Shown here: positions 7,489 to 17,308 of the stretch, piece after piece
Position numbering within the stretch: position 1 is the first letter of the stretch
Layout: every line of letters begins with the position of its first letter
NCBI GenBank assembly: GCA_947454485.1
Contig: CANGJJ010000013.1
Location: forward strand, 1 to 61,883
DNA: 61,883 nucleotides
Direction of reading: 5' to 3'
From: Beijerinckiaceae bacterium
GTDB lineage: Bacteria; Pseudomonadota; Alphaproteobacteria; Rhizobiales; Beijerinckiaceae
Made by a program: the position numbers and the translations under genes
Notes under the pieces: generated by a model
The model's database searches: none
The model's input: only the letters and a program-made list of their open reading frames with translations
What the model was told of the DNA's origin: nothing

Positions 7489-9212
7489 GTGCCAAGCTCG
7501 CCATAGCTCTTGTGACGATTGACCCCACAGGCTTTGGCGGTCTTGCGCTTCGCGGTCCGGCCAGCCCTGTGCGCGATGAGATCATCGCCTTTTTCAAAAC
7601 ACTCCTGCCCAACACAACGCCCTTTCGGCGCATGCCTCCTTCGATCACCGATGATCGATTGATGGGCGGGCTTGATCTGGCGCTGACTTTGGCAACCGGG
7701 CGCGCTGTGCCGATGCGCGGGCTTTTGAGCGAATGCGATGGTGGCTTTGTCATCGCGCCCATGGCCGAGCGTATGCCTCATTCACTGGCCTCGCGGCTTG
7801 CAGTTGCGATGGATCTTCACGAAGTGCGGGCTGAACGCGAAGGCATGAGCCTGCGCGAAGAGGCACGCTTTGGCGTAATCGCACTCGATGAAGGGCTGGA
7901 GGACGAGCATCTCCCGCAGGGCCTTGCCGAGCGCCTCGCCTTTCATGTCATGCTCGATACTGATGCGGATAGTGATCTCACATTGACAGCGCAGCAGATC
8001 ATTGCTGCGCGCCATGCCTATCAGACGATCGAGATCTCAGAAGAGATCATCAGCGGATTGGTGAGTGCGGCTTTGGCCTTTGGTGTTTGGTCAATGCGCG
8101 CCACGCAATTTGCGCTACGCGCCGCACGCGCCTTGGCAGCTTTGGCTGGTCGCAGCGAGGTCACGCAAGAGGATGCTGCACGCGCTGTGAAATTGGTGCT
8201 GGTGCCGCGCGCCACCCAAATCCCGCAGCAAGAGCAAGAGCAAGCGCCCGAGCCAGAGCCAGAGCCAGAGCAAGCCCCCGAAGAAGAGGCTCAGCCTGAG
8301 CATAGCCGCGACAGCGATGATGATCACCTCTCGCCGGAAAGCGCTGGTGACAGGATTGTTGAGGCCACGCAGACGCTGCTGGATGCTGATCTGCTCGCAC
8401 GGCTTGTTGCGAGTAATCTGCAACATAAAAGCAAGGGCGCGGGCGGCAAGAGCCAAAGCCAGCACGCCTCGCGCATGCGCGGTGCACCCATTGGGTCGCG
8501 CCCCGGTGATCCGCGCAATGGTGCCAAGCTTAATTTGCTCGACACTTTGTGCAGTGCTGCGCCATGGCAGACCTTGCGACGCAAGACGTCTCCTGCTGAT
8601 GTGAAAGTGCACATCCGCAAGCAAGATTTCCGCATTCGTCGCTTTGCCGAGAAAAAGCGCGTCACGACATTCTTTGTCGTCGATGCCTCCGGTTCCTCGG
8701 CTTTGCATCGCCTCTCAGAGGCCAAAGGCGCCGTGCAGCATTTGTTGGCGCAGTGTTATCAGCGCCGCGATGAAGCTGCGCTTATCAGCTTTCGTGGCAC
8801 GGGCGCGACCATGCTCTTGCCCCCGACGCGCTCTTTGACCCGTGTGCGTCGCCAACTCGCGCATTTGCCCGGTGGCGGTGGTACGCCTTTGGCGGCCGGT
8901 ATTGCTATGGCAAAAGATGCAGCGGACCAGACCGCACGTCGCGGCGGCACACCCGTCATTGTCTTTCTGACTGATGGCCAAGCCAATGTGACACGCGATG
9001 GTGTGGGCGAGCGTCCCCGTGCTGAGCAAGAGGCCATCGCTATGGCGCAGCAATTGCGCCTGTGTGGTTTTGCGAGTCTGGTGATTGATACATCGCCGCG
9101 CCCTCAGGTGCGCGCGCAGCGTCTGGCGCAGGAATTGGGCGCACACTATATGCCCCTGCCTGCGGCTGATCCGGCACGTGTTGCCCGCGCCGTTCAAACC
9201 GTCATGGGTTGA
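7485..9212 (+). CDS. bchD: Magnesium chelatase subunit BchD
   Basis: 575 residues, typical for BchD. The N-terminal third is an AAA+ domain that lacks a good Walker A. It is followed by a Pro/Glu/Gln-rich acidic linker (around residues 243-285, PEPEPEPEQAPEEE). The C-terminal third is a von Willebrand A/integrin I domain with the MIDAS motif DASGSS starting at D400 and LPGGGGTPLAAGI. BchD is the platform that couples BchI ATP hydrolysis to BchH. The start overlaps the bchI stop by 4 bp. The stop abuts hemF from the opposite strand with no spacer, so the two converge without room for a terminator. bchO, which follows bchD in many PGCs, is absent here and found near 51 kb. Confidence 0.96.
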   Translation: MSAKLAIALVTIDPTGFGGLALRGPASPVRDEIIAFFKTLLPNTTPFRRMPPSITDDRLMGGLDLALTLATGRAVPMRGLLSECDGGFVIAPMAERMPHSLASRLAVAMDLHEVRAEREGMSLREEARFGVIALDEGLEDEHLPQGLAERLAFHVMLDTDADSDLTLTAQQIIAARHAYQTIEISEEIISGLVSAALAFGVWSMRATQFALRAARALAALAGRSEVTQEDAARAVKLVLVPRATQIPQQEQEQAPEPEPEPEQAPEEEAQPEHSRDSDDDHLSPESAGDRIVEATQTLLDADLLARLVASNLQHKSKGAGGKSQSQHASRMRGAPIGSRPGDPRNGAKLNLLDTLCSAAPWQTLRRKTSPADVKVHIRKQDFRIRRFAEKKRVTTFFVVDASGSSALHRLSEAKGAVQHLLAQCYQRRDEAALISFRGTGATMLLPPTRSLTRVRRQLAHLPGGGGTPLAAGIAMAKDAADQTARRGGTPVIVFLTDGQANVTRDGVGERPRAEQEAIAMAQQLRLCGFASLVIDTSPRPQVRAQRLAQELGAHYMPLPAADPARVARAVQTVMG

Positions 9213-10145
9213 TCAGGGCCAGCAAACACGCGGCGGCATCGAGGACAAGATCGAGGCGACATTGCCGCCCGTCTTCAACCCGAAGATCGTGCCGCGATCA
9301 TAGAGCAGATTGAACTCCACATAGCGGCCACGACGCACCAGCTGCTCATCGACGTCAGCCTGCGTCCAGCTCTTGCCCATATTCCGGCGCACCAATTGCG
9401 GATAGACAGACAAGAAGGTCTCGCCGACATCGCGCGTGAAGGCAAAGTCCTGATCCCAGCTGCCGCCCATGGCCGCGCTGTCGAGCCAATCATAGAAAAT
9501 GCCGCCAATGCCGCGCGGTTCATTGCGATGGGGCAGATGGAAATAATCATCGCACCACGCTTTGAACTTGTCATAAGGCGCAATGGTCTCATGACGGTCA
9601 CAGCAGTCTTTGAACGCTGCGTGAAAGTCTTGCGTATCGGCATCGCTTTGCTGACGTCGACGATCCAGCACAGGGGTCAGATCCGCACCGCCACCAAACC
9701 ACGCCTTGGATGTCACGACGAAACGCGTGTTCATATGTACGGCGGGGATATTGGGATTCCACGGATGGATGATCAGCGACATGCCCGAGGCCCAAAAGCG
9801 CGGGTCTTTGTCGGCACCGGGGATCTGTTTGGCAAATTCGGGCGCAAAGCTGCCAAAGACGGTCGAGCAATGCACGCCTGCCTTTTCAAAGACGCGGCCT
9901 TTCAGCATGGCCATCGTGCCACCGCCGCCCGGATCGCCCGTATGATCGGTACGCGTCCAAGCCTCACGCTGAAAACGGCCCGCGCCCTTGGGGGCTGCTG
10001 GATCATAGGGACCAGCGCAATCATCTTCGATCTTCTCGAGCGCGCTGATGATGCAGGACTGGAGATTCTCAAACCAGTAGCGCGCCATTTGCTGACGCAG
10101 CGGCAGCGACTGCCCTGCAACCTCGTGTTCACGCAGATCCGTCAT
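9213..10145 (-). CDS. hemF: Oxygen-dependent coproporphyrinogen III oxidase HemF
   Basis: 310 residues from ATG 10145, preceded by GGGAGCG. HemF converts coproporphyrinogen III to protoporphyrinogen IX in the cytoplasm using O2. Diagnostic stretches are [47 protein letters not shown] and the C-terminal [15 protein letters not shown]. It is the last gene of the long minus-strand bchF-to-hemF run, overlaps the small orf91 by 4 bp (ATGA) and ends flush against bchD. Together with AcsF this points to tetrapyrrole synthesis that works under air. No anaerobic hemN is in the window. Confidence 0.96.
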   Translation of the reverse strand: MTDLREHEVAGQSLPLRQQMARYWFENLQSCIISALEKIEDDCAGPYDPAAPKGAGRFQREAWTRTDHTGDPGGGGTMAMLKGRVFEKAGVHCSTVFGSFAPEFAKQIPGADKDPRFWASGMSLIIHPWNPNIPAVHMNTRFVVTSKAWFGGGADLTPVLDRRRQQSDADTQDFHAAFKDCCDRHETIAPYDKFKAWCDDYFHLPHRNEPRGIGGIFYDWLDSAAMGGSWDQDFAFTRDVGETFLSVYPQLVRRNMGKSWTQADVDEQLVRRGRYVEFNLLYDRGTIFGLKTGGNVASILSSMPPRVCWP

Positions 10146-10417
10146 AACGCTCCCCGTTGATTGCGCCAGCGACAAAAAAGATCGAGCGAATGAGCAATGC
10201 CCGATCCGCAGAGCATCATTAAAAAGAGCGCCGTCTCGCCAGTCAGCGCAGCACGCGCGGTCATCAGCAAGAAGGCACCCGCCGTGAGATTGGCGGCAAG
10301 GCCGAGGGGGGCTGCGCCACGAAACCACGCATAGACGCAGACAGCCGCAAATTCGCAGAAGACAACTGCGATCACGACATCAACGAGCCAAAGCGGTTCT
10401 GGCAGAGCGTCGATCAA
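10142..10417 (-). CDS. Small membrane protein of the PGC (orf91), function unknown
   Basis: 91 residues with about three hydrophobic segments ([21 protein letters not shown], split by a GAAPLG turn from [15 protein letters not shown] and [19 protein letters not shown]). It lies 25 bp downstream of hemA and overlaps hemF by 4 bp, so it is cotranscribed with both. I do not recognise a family. A membrane helper in tetrapyrrole or photosystem assembly is only inferred from the neighbours. Confidence 0.75.
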   Translation of the reverse strand: MIDALPEPLWLVDVVIAVVFCEFAAVCVYAWFRGAAPLGLAANLTAGAFLLMTARAALTGETALFLMMLCGSGIAHSLDLFCRWRNQRGAL

Positions 10418-10442
10418 TGGCCTTCAGCCCCCGGCTATCTGT

Positions 10443-11816
10443 TCAGAGCGTGAGCTTCTCAGCGCTGACTTCGGTGGTCTCTGCCTGCGTTGTGCCGCGC
10501 GAATCCCCGATGAAGGGGCAGCTGTCGACACCCAGATCAGCAGGGTCTGCCTGCTGAGGACCAACGACGGGGCACAAATCGGCAAGCGGATGGCCTTCAC
10601 CCACCATGGCCGTGCGACCCACACCCAGATCCGTCCAGATCTCGTTCAAAGCCGAGAGCAGATGGTCGATGTCAGCATCGCTATGCAAAGGTGAGGGTGT
10701 AATGCGCAGACGTTCCGTGCCGCGCGGGACGGTCGGATAATTGATCGGCTGGATATAGATTCCATACTGATCCATCAGGCGGTCGCTGATCTCTTTGCAA
10801 CGCACAGCATTGCGCACCATGACGGGAATGATGTGGCTATCATTGTCGAGATGGGGAATGCCGAGTTGATCAAGGCCCTGACGCACGCGGCGCACCCGGT
10901 CCTGCTGGCGCTCGCGCTCCTGCGAGGACTGTTTGAGATGTTTCACTGAGGCGCAGACGCCAGCCGCAATGGCAGGAGGCAAGGCTGTGGTGAAGATAAA
11001 GCCCGAGGAGAAGCTACGGACATAATCGCACAAAGCGCGCGAGCCGGCGATATAGCCGCCCATGACGCCATAGGCTTTAGCCAAAGTGCCTTCGATGATC
11101 GTCAAGCGCTCGCGAACATTGTCGCGCTCGGAAATGCCGCCACCATGCGCGCCATACATGCCAACCGCATGGACCTCATCAAGATAGGTCATGGCATTAT
11201 AGGCATCAGCCACATCGCAGATCTCGGCAATCGGCGCGATGTCACCATCCATCGAATAGACGGATTCAAACATCACGATCTTCGGACGAGCCGGATCAAG
11301 ATCAGCCAATTTGCGCTCAAGATCGCGCGTGTCGTTATGCTTGAAGACGCGCTTTTCAACGCGCGAATGACGCACGCCCTCGATCATGGAGGCGTGGTTG
11401 TCTTCGTCTGAAATGACGATGCAATTGGGCAGATTGGCGGCCAGCGTACCAAGCGTCGCCCAATTGGACACATAGCCCGAGGTGAAGAGCAGCGCCGATT
11501 CCTTGGCATGCAATTGCGCCAATTCCTGCTCGAGCAACACATGCTGATGGCTGGTGCCAGAAATATTGCGCGTGCCGCCTGCGCCAGCCCCGCTCTTGTC
11601 AAGCGTCTCATGCATGGCCGCAAGAACGGAAGGATGCTGGCCCATGCCCAGATAATCGTTCGAGCACCATACGGTCACATCGCGCGTACCATGCGAGCCA
11701 TGATAAGCGGCTTTGGGATAGGCGCCAGCAACGCGCTCAAGATCCGCAAATACACGATAGCGGCCTTCGCTTTTCAAATGATCAAGCTGATCAGCAAAGA
11801 AGGCTTCGTAATTCAT
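10443..11816 (-). CDS. hemA: 5-aminolevulinate synthase
   Basis: 457 residues. HemA condenses glycine and succinyl-CoA to 5-aminolevulinate with PLP, the first step of alphaproteobacterial tetrapyrrole synthesis. Seen: the [13 protein letters not shown] substrate segment, [12 protein letters not shown], and the PLP lysine K247 in [15 protein letters not shown]. Family members of about 400-410 residues end shortly after the [10 protein letters not shown] region. This copy has a longer tail with two Cys-Pro motifs, LCPVV (C415) and SCPFIG (C433), resembling heme regulatory motifs. That suggests feedback by heme, as inference only. The start overlaps puhE by 4 bp. This is the only hemA in the window; a second copy elsewhere is possible. 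Confidence 0.97.
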   Translation of the reverse strand: MNYEAFFADQLDHLKSEGRYRVFADLERVAGAYPKAAYHGSHGTRDVTVWCSNDYLGMGQHPSVLAAMHETLDKSGAGAGGTRNISGTSHQHVLLEQELAQLHAKESALLFTSGYVSNWATLGTLAANLPNCIVISDEDNHASMIEGVRHSRVEKRVFKHNDTRDLERKLADLDPARPKIVMFESVYSMDGDIAPIAEICDVADAYNAMTYLDEVHAVGMYGAHGGGISERDNVRERLTIIEGTLAKAYGVMGGYIAGSRALCDYVRSFSSGFIFTTALPPAIAAGVCASVKHLKQSSQERERQQDRVRRVRQGLDQLGIPHLDNDSHIIPVMVRNAVRCKEISDRLMDQYGIYIQPINYPTVPRGTERLRITPSPLHSDADIDHLLSALNEIWTDLGVGRTAMVGEGHPLADLCPVVGPQQADPADLGVDSCPFIGDSRGTTQAETTEVSAEKLTL

Positions 11817-12628
11817 GATGCTCTCCTGTTACTCTGAAGGTCTGCGGCGGTAGTGACATCCGCCAGTTTTGAATTGCCATGACCGCGCATACCCCAAGCC
11901 CAAAGGCGTTCGGAGTTGAGCGGCAGAACCAGAAACCAATGTTCGAGAATGGCCAGCGCCATCAAGGTCGCGAGCAAAGCTGCGCGCGTGGCTGCGCCCT
12001 CTTGCGCCTCAATCGAGGCCTGCAGCAGCAATGCAAGTACCAGGGTCGAGAGCGTCACCGACACAGGGAAGAGCGCATTCATCGCACGTGTGCGGAATGA
12101 GCTTGCCATATAGTGCAGATGTGCCGGCAAAAACGCGACCGGCGCATTGGGCACGCCCAGAAAAATATTCAGCTTGGTGCTAAGCCGCATGATCCAGAGC
12201 AGCGCATAGGTGGTCACGCCGATCGTGTTTTCAGCGCCCCAACCAATGGCCAGCACAATGGCAAAGCCCGCAGCGATCCCCAGTTCATGCCACAAGATCA
12301 TGCCAGCTGCATGCGTGAAGCGCTTCATGCCGCTCAAAGGCAGCGGACTGGCACTGCGCGCAGGACCCGTCAGCCAGCCTGTGAGAAAGGCAATTTCGTT
12401 CCAGCCCCACACAGCCAATGCGCCCATAAAACCGATATAGGCACCCGCCGTCGTGTCGAGATGGCGCACATGCCAAAGCGCTTCGCAGCCCAGACCCAGA
12501 ACCACAGTGGCGCCCATCATGGTCCAACCGAAGGTGCGGCGCGGCAGCCCATCCAAAAAGAGGATGAGCCCCGTGCTGGACCACCAGACGAAGGAACCGA
12601 TAAGAATGGGCAGCCAGATATGGCTCAA
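11813..12628 (-). CDS. puhE: Photosynthetic complex putative assembly protein PuhE (DUF3623)
   Basis: 271 residues with multiple membrane segments. It starts at a TTG, supported by AAGGAG six bases upstream. The start [20 protein letters not shown], the [15 protein letters not shown] loop and [21 protein letters not shown] are characteristic of the PuhE/DUF3623 family found only in purple-bacterial PGCs. PuhE influences reaction-centre and bacteriochlorophyll levels in Rhodobacter capsulatus. It lies between acsF and hemA, the usual position in this group, 10 bp after acsF and overlapping hemA by 4 bp. Confidence 0.93.
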   Translation of the reverse strand: MSHIWLPILIGSFVWWSSTGLILFLDGLPRRTFGWTMMGATVVLGLGCEALWHVRHLDTTAGAYIGFMGALAVWGWNEIAFLTGWLTGPARSASPLPLSGMKRFTHAAGMILWHELGIAAGFAIVLAIGWGAENTIGVTTYALLWIMRLSTKLNIFLGVPNAPVAFLPAHLHYMASSFRTRAMNALFPVSVTLSTLVLALLLQASIEAQEGAATRAALLATLMALAILEHWFLVLPLNSERLWAWGMRGHGNSKLADVTTAADLQSNRRAS

Positions 12629-12638
12629 CTGATGCTCC

Positions 12639-13703
12639 TTACCAGACCGGTTGCAGGAGCACCTGCGAGGGAAGATCGTGATGCTTCACGGGGAGCGTAT
12701 AGATCCGCGCGAAAGCAATGGCGCCCTCGACCGACAAAGCTGCGCGCTTGAGAGCGCCGATGAGGCCACCCTGTTTGCGGGCCGCCGCTGTGCGCTCGGA
12801 GATGAGACGCAACCGCTCGAAGCCCTGCCAGAGAGCCTCATTGTCAAGATCGATGGTGAAGGGGAACACCTGTTTGGTGATCTCCGAACACAGTGCAATG
12901 ACCTTGCGGTCATAGATGGCCGGCTCCATGCCCAATGCCTGATGCAGGTCAGGACGCATGTGATCGCGCACATACATCGTGGCATAGACAGCCAGCAGGA
13001 AGAACCGGATCCACAGCTTGTTGCGGCCGCGCAGCAAATGGGGATTGGCCCGCATCACAAGAGCAAAGGCCTCGCCATGGCGGAACTCGTCATTGCACCA
13101 CTTTTCGAACCATTTGAAGATCGGATGGAAGCGCCGATCAGGATTGCGCTCGAGATGGCGGAAGATGGTGATGTAGCGCGCATAGCCGATCTTCTCTGAC
13201 AGATAGGTCGCATAGAAGATGAATTTCGGCTGGAAATAGGTGTATTTCTTCGCGCGCGCCAGGAAGCCCAGATCAACGCCGATCTTGAAATCGCGCAAAA
13301 CTTCATTGATGAAGCCTGCGTGGCGCGATTCATCGCGCGCCATCAAAGCAAACAGATCACGAATTTCAGGATTGGTGATCCGCTTTTTGATCTCTGCGTA
13401 AAGTACGCAGCCAGAGAACTCTGCTGTGAGCGAGCTGACAAGAAAATCAACAAACTCACGGCGCAGACCCTCAGGCAATTGCGACATGTCGATGTCGAAT
13501 TCGTCTGTACGGGTGAAGTGGCCCTTGTTCAGATCCGCCCGCAACTCGCCCATCATCTTGTCCCATTCAGGACGCACAGAACTGACATCCAGGCGATCCA
13601 TCGCCGCACAGTCAGTCGTGTAAAAACGCGGGCTGAGAATTGTCTCTTCAAGAGCCACTTTCGTGGCGATATTTGCGCTGCCGCCGCCTTCCATCGGAAT
13701 CAT
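12639..13703 (-). CDS. acsF: Mg-protoporphyrin IX monomethyl ester oxidative cyclase
   Basis: 354 residues. AcsF is the membrane-associated, oxygen-dependent diiron enzyme that forms the isocyclic ring E of bacteriochlorophyll. The diiron carboxylate/His motifs [15 protein letters not shown] and [14 protein letters not shown] (each with ExxH) are present, with [20 protein letters not shown] nearby giving a further Glu (sequence seen as [16 protein letters not shown]). The oxygen-independent alternative BchE is not in the window, which suggests that pigment synthesis needs some oxygen, unless bchE is elsewhere. The gene overlaps orf95 by 4 bp and precedes puhE by 10 bp. Confidence 0.96.
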   Translation of the reverse strand: MIPMEGGGSANIATKVALEETILSPRFYTTDCAAMDRLDVSSVRPEWDKMMGELRADLNKGHFTRTDEFDIDMSQLPEGLRREFVDFLVSSLTAEFSGCVLYAEIKKRITNPEIRDLFALMARDESRHAGFINEVLRDFKIGVDLGFLARAKKYTYFQPKFIFYATYLSEKIGYARYITIFRHLERNPDRRFHPIFKWFEKWCNDEFRHGEAFALVMRANPHLLRGRNKLWIRFFLLAVYATMYVRDHMRPDLHQALGMEPAIYDRKVIALCSEITKQVFPFTIDLDNEALWQGFERLRLISERTAAARKQGGLIGALKRAALSVEGAIAFARIYTLPVKHHDLPSQVLLQPVW

Positions 13704-13987
13704 GATGCGCTCCCGGTTGAAAACCCAATTTCATAAAGCTCGGTCAGTTCCAGATAAGACAGGATCCGTGTGGCCTGCCGCGAGAAAAGCCCCGCATGGA
13801 TGATGCTGGCGCTGCAGTTGAATGTGCCGCGCTCGCCAAAGCGGATTTGAGTGGGCGCACCATGGACGATGACTTTATCGCCGGGACCCGGATCCATGCC
13901 CTCAAGAACCACATAGGCTTTGAGGCTATCGGGTGTCTGCTCGATCTCGACCGTGCAGGGTATATTGTCTGTGCGTCGCGTGAACAT
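13700..13987 (-). CDS. Conserved PGC hypothetical protein between puhC and acsF (orf95)
   Basis: 95 residues, soluble, no signal peptide or membrane segment. It begins [19 protein letters not shown], has a hydrophilic core with [12 protein letters not shown] and ends in a helical [20 protein letters not shown]. Small genes of this kind are found at this position, between puhC and acsF, in other alphaproteobacterial PGCs. I know no demonstrated function. It overlaps acsF by 4 bp and starts 2 bp after puhC, so tight coupling suggests a role in cyclase or reaction-centre assembly. Confidence 0.8.
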   Translation of the reverse strand: MFTRRTDNIPCTVEIEQTPDSLKAYVVLEGMDPGPGDKVIVHGAPTQIRFGERGTFNCSASIIHAGLFSRQATRILSYLELTELYEIGFSTGSAS

Positions 13988-13989
13988 AG

Positions 13990-14442
13990 TCAGGTGTCCT
14001 TTCCTTGCGTGAGGAACTTGGCAAACAGCCCGACATTGGTCGGACCAAATGCATCAAGTTCCACAACACGGCCAGTCTTCGGATCGGAGAGTGAGATGCG
14101 TCCGTCGGCGTGACGCACCAAGTCAAAAGGCGGCTCAGAGCCGATACCCTGCGAGCGCCTGTCACGGGCAAAGCCGCGCAGCACACCTCTCAGGAAGCCA
14201 CCTTCACCGGGGCCGAATTGCGCGAGACTCTCTCCCGAAGAAGTCTCGACACGAATTCCACCCTGCGGATTGTCATAAAAACGAAGCGACATGCTTTGCA
14301 GAACTGGCGAGGCTGGAAGCCTCGTCACGCCAATATCCGTCAGACGCGCAAAAGCGGAGAAAGCCACTGTCAGCATGACAATGGCAGCCCCCGCATGAAC
14401 TGCGCGCTTGGGAAATGAGCCGCCTGCAAAGAGTTCGCTCAT
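13990..14442 (-). CDS. puhC: Photosynthetic complex assembly protein PuhC
   Basis: 150 residues from ATG 14442; a GTG three bases upstream is the alternative. One N-terminal membrane anchor (AVHAGAAIVMLTVAFSAFA) is followed by a periplasmic domain with LRFYDNPQGGIRVE, GEGGFLRGVLRGFARDRR and FDLVRHADGRISLSDP, the recognisable PuhC pattern. PuhC is needed for normal assembly of LH1 and the reaction centre in Rhodobacter. It follows puhB by 7 bp. Confidence 0.93.
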   Translation of the reverse strand: MSELFAGGSFPKRAVHAGAAIVMLTVAFSAFARLTDIGVTRLPASPVLQSMSLRFYDNPQGGIRVETSSGESLAQFGPGEGGFLRGVLRGFARDRRSQGIGSEPPFDLVRHADGRISLSDPKTGRVVELDAFGPTNVGLFAKFLTQGKDT

Positions 14443-14449
14443 CACATCC

Positions 14450-15109
14450 TCACGAAGCTGCCACGGTGGACCCTTGAACGGGTGCCGTGCTGGTGCTGCT
14501 GGTCATGGACGCAGGCGCTGATTGCAAACCTGCATGGGAGGCCAAGGCCTGCGCCAGCAAACCTGCCACTGCATCAGGATCAGACAGGCCGCGCAGGGAA
14601 GGCTCCGGCTTGGCATAGCGCCAGGGACGCGCATGAGGCCACAAGATCAGATAACCGATCCGCTCCTCATCACGCACAGCCAGCGCAATATCCCCTGTGC
14701 CGTCTTTGTGATGTGTCACAGAGGCAGATTCGATGGAGTTGAAGGGGATATTCATCGTCAGCGGCAAAGCCATGCCATAGCGCATGACGATCCGACGATC
14801 GGTGATCGTATACATCGTCGTGCGCGCTGACAGATAAGCGATGAGGCTGAGGATCGCGAGCGCGCCAGCGGCCAAAGGCGCCAGCGTGATCGCATGTTCG
14901 AGCGCTGCGCGCAGCGTTCCGCCATCAACCAAGGTTGTGAAGAAACGCCAGCCCATCAGAGCTGCGAAATACCAGGCCACCGCGCGGACGCGGAAAGCCG
15001 TCAGTGCCAGCGCCCAAGGGCGTGGTGCACCCTGCCACAACATCCGTTCGCCTTGCGGCAGCACTTCTGGCAGCCCCGGTACGGGTTCGAAGTCCGACTC
15101 GTCGCTCAC
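14450..15109 (-). CDS. puhB: PuhB, reaction-centre assembly protein with PH-like domain
   Basis: 219 residues. It begins at GTG 15109, whose GTGA overlaps the puhA stop. Two to three membrane segments (VRAVAWYFAALMGW, ITLAPLAAGALAILSLIAYL) precede a bacterial PH-like domain (RTTMYTITDRRIVMRYGMAL, FNSIESASVTHHKDGTGDIA). PuhB forms a dimer in the membrane and helps assemble the photochemical core. The order puhA-puhB-puhC is the standard one. The Ala/Ser/Thr-rich C-terminal tail is not conserved in the family. Confidence 0.94.
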   Translation of the reverse strand: MSDESDFEPVPGLPEVLPQGERMLWQGAPRPWALALTAFRVRAVAWYFAALMGWRFFTTLVDGGTLRAALEHAITLAPLAAGALAILSLIAYLSARTTMYTITDRRIVMRYGMALPLTMNIPFNSIESASVTHHKDGTGDIALAVRDEERIGYLILWPHARPWRYAKPEPSLRGLSDPDAVAGLLAQALASHAGLQSAPASMTSSTSTAPVQGSTVAAS

Positions 15110-15864
15110 AGGATCGGCTCCGCGCGCGAGGGATGAGCGTAAAGATAGCCGCCGCCGAAATAGCCGCAGATGCGATCTTCTTCGAGCAGTGTGATGCTGT
15201 TGGCATCCTTGGTCGTGGGCGCATCAGCAAAGTGCTTGGCAAACACTGCCTTCACGCGGATCTCGCGCTTGCCACCATCAACGCGCGCGAAGTTGGAGGG
15301 CAGCAGAACGGTGCGACCGCCAGGCAGCTCAACTTCGTAGTAGCGCATGATATATTCAGAGCGATCCACCCAGCAGTCTTTGACCGTGCCGGCCACAAGG
15401 CCGTCATCACCCTTGACCTGCATGCCGCGCGGATCAGGATCACGGCTCTCAAGATAGAAACCCTCTGCAACACGCAGCGGCACGATCTTCGGCAGGCCTT
15501 CAAAGGTCATATCGGCATGGTCAGCACGTTCTGCATAAGCTGCGGGGCCAACACCATCCACCATCGGATTGCCGGTCGGCTCCAAAGGTGCGCCCGGCCA
15601 TGCAGCCAAGGGAGCGGCCATCACAGGACGACGATCAGGACGACCATCAGCCACAAGGATGTCTTCGCCATGCAGCATGCGATAGGTCTTGGACGGCGGC
15701 GGTGCAGGGAAGCCTACGACCGACAGACCAGAGCGATAGGAATCCGTGTCCAACGGATAACCTTCACGCTTGTTCTCGCGATGCAGGTACCAGATCAATC
15801 CGGCGAAGAACGCCCAGAAAACATAGAGCAGCAGCGAAGCCAGGTCGAAAGTATTGGCGATCAT
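15106..15864 (-). CDS. puhA: Photosynthetic reaction centre subunit H
   Basis: 252 residues from ATG 15864, chosen because a GAAGGAG ribosome-binding site lies just upstream and the family starts with one membrane helix; the frame is open further upstream but that part is not conserved. Seen: the single helix LASLLLYVFWAFFAGLIWYL, then RENKREGYPLDT, the cytoplasmic barrel with FPAPPPSKTY, GFYLESRDPDPRGM and DCWVDRSEYIMRYYEVEL. The H subunit caps the L-M core and guides proton uptake to QB. It overlaps puhB by 4 bp and follows lhaA by 16 bp. Confidence 0.97.
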   Translation of the reverse strand: MIANTFDLASLLLYVFWAFFAGLIWYLHRENKREGYPLDTDSYRSGLSVVGFPAPPPSKTYRMLHGEDILVADGRPDRRPVMAAPLAAWPGAPLEPTGNPMVDGVGPAAYAERADHADMTFEGLPKIVPLRVAEGFYLESRDPDPRGMQVKGDDGLVAGTVKDCWVDRSEYIMRYYEVELPGGRTVLLPSNFARVDGGKREIRVKAVFAKHFADAPTTKDANSITLLEEDRICGYFGGGYLYAHPSRAEPIL

Positions 15865-15880
15865 GTCAAGACTCCTTCGA

Positions 15881-17308
15881 TCATCTTGGTATTTCGGCGA
15901 GACCGAAATGGGTTTGTAATTTCTTCTCGCGGGCATGCTTTGCCAGCGGACCGATGGCCGCCAGCGTGACAAACAACAGTAGAAGTTCGATGTGATAGAC
16001 GGCGCTATAGCCAATCCATGGCGTATCCATGAGCGAGCCGAGATAGCCGCTCGATGCCAGGCTCGACACCGCATCACGCAACAAAGCGCCTGCCGACATA
16101 GCAAGCCCACTTGCTGTTGCATGCACAGATCCCCAAGCGCCAAGCGCGAGACCTGCAGAGGTTTTTTCTTCAAGGCCCATGGCAGCCACAAGTGTCGCCA
16201 CGGAGAAGAGACCGCCACCAAAGCCGATCATGGCCGCCCCCATGCGGAACAACATGGGCGAGCCAAAGGGACCAGACATGACGATGGCAGCAAAAGCGGG
16301 CAGACCAGTCAACACGCCATAGGCTGCCAGACGATAAGGATCGATGCCCTTCATCATCCAACGCGCTGCAACCCAATACGCAAACAAAGCGCCGCCCGCG
16401 AGCAAAGCGGTGAGGCCTGTCGTCTCGGATACCGACAGATGCAGAACTTCTGCACCATAGGGCTCAAGCACAATGTCCTGCATGGTGAAGGCGGCTGTGC
16501 CGAGACCAAGCGCCACGACAAAGCGCAAAGCGCGCGGCCGGCGAATGAAGCTGCGCAGACTGTCTGCGAATTCGGGAGCTTGCTCAACGGAGCGATTGCG
16601 CGATGGGTCACGCGCCTCTTGCTTCCACAGCGCGATCACATTCAGCACCATGGTCGCGAGGGCGACACCTTGCACAACCTGAATGAGACGCACTTCAGAA
16701 AAGTCGCGCAACAAAAAGCCGAATATCACGCCGCTGCCAACCATGCCGACCAGCAGCATCACATACATCAGCGCCACAACACGCGGGCGCGTCTCGACCG
16801 GAGCAATATCGGTGGCGAGCGACAGACCTGCGGTCTGAACGATCTGCAAGCCAGCACCCATCAGCAAAAAGGCGAGCGCTGAAGAGACATGGCCAATCCA
16901 GAGCGGGCCAGTCGTATCGCCCGACAGGATCAGAAGCGCGAAAGGCATGATGGCGAGGCCACCAAATTGAATCAGCGTGCCCACCCACATATAAGGAACG
17001 CGGCGCCAGCCTAAAGCCGAGCGATGGTTGTCAGATTTAAAGCCGACGAGTGCGCGGAAGGGAGCGAAAGCAATCGGCAGAGCAATCGCAATCGCAACGA
17101 GCCAAGCAGAAATGCCAAGTTCGACAATCATGACACGGTTGAGCGTGCCGACCATGAGTGCCATGGCCATACCAACAGAGATCTGGAACAGCGACAAGCG
17201 CAGCAGACGCGAAAGTGGCAAATCAACCGACGCAACATCGCTGAAGGGCAGGAAGTGTCGGCCGACACCCTGCCAGAATTTCACGATATGGCGGTTGGCT
17301 GCGGTCAT
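15881..17308 (-). CDS. lhaA: LhaA, PucC-family light-harvesting 1 assembly protein
   Basis: 475 residues with about 12 membrane helices, MFS-like BCD family. The PucC/LhaA marker stretches are LGTLNRVMIVEL (here MVGTLNRVMIVELG), ALVGFKSDNHRSALGWRRVP, TDIAPVETRPRVVALMYVML and TAAFTMQDIVLEPYGAEVL. LhaA promotes LH1 assembly, probably by handling bacteriochlorophyll. Its position between bchM and puhA is the classical one (ORF F1696 of R. capsulatus). It overlaps bchM by 4 bp. Confidence 0.95.
   Translation of the reverse strand: MTAANRHIVKFWQGVGRHFLPFSDVASVDLPLSRLLRLSLFQISVGMAMALMVGTLNRVMIVELGISAWLVAIAIALPIAFAPFRALVGFKSDNHRSALGWRRVPYMWVGTLIQFGGLAIMPFALLILSGDTTGPLWIGHVSSALAFLLMGAGLQIVQTAGLSLATDIAPVETRPRVVALMYVMLLVGMVGSGVIFGFLLRDFSEVRLIQVVQGVALATMVLNVIALWKQEARDPSRNRSVEQAPEFADSLRSFIRRPRALRFVVALGLGTAAFTMQDIVLEPYGAEVLHLSVSETTGLTALLAGGALFAYWVAARWMMKGIDPYRLAAYGVLTGLPAFAAIVMSGPFGSPMLFRMGAAMIGFGGGLFSVATLVAAMGLEEKTSAGLALGAWGSVHATASGLAMSAGALLRDAVSSLASSGYLGSLMDTPWIGYSAVYHIELLLLFVTLAAIGPLAKHAREKKLQTHFGLAEIPR

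Noticed and set aside
14049-14418. Open frames antisense to puhC and other genes (also 19 kb, 36 kb, 37.6 kb regions)
   Set aside because: They are shadows of high-GC coding genes, with no recognisable domains or ribosome-binding sites.
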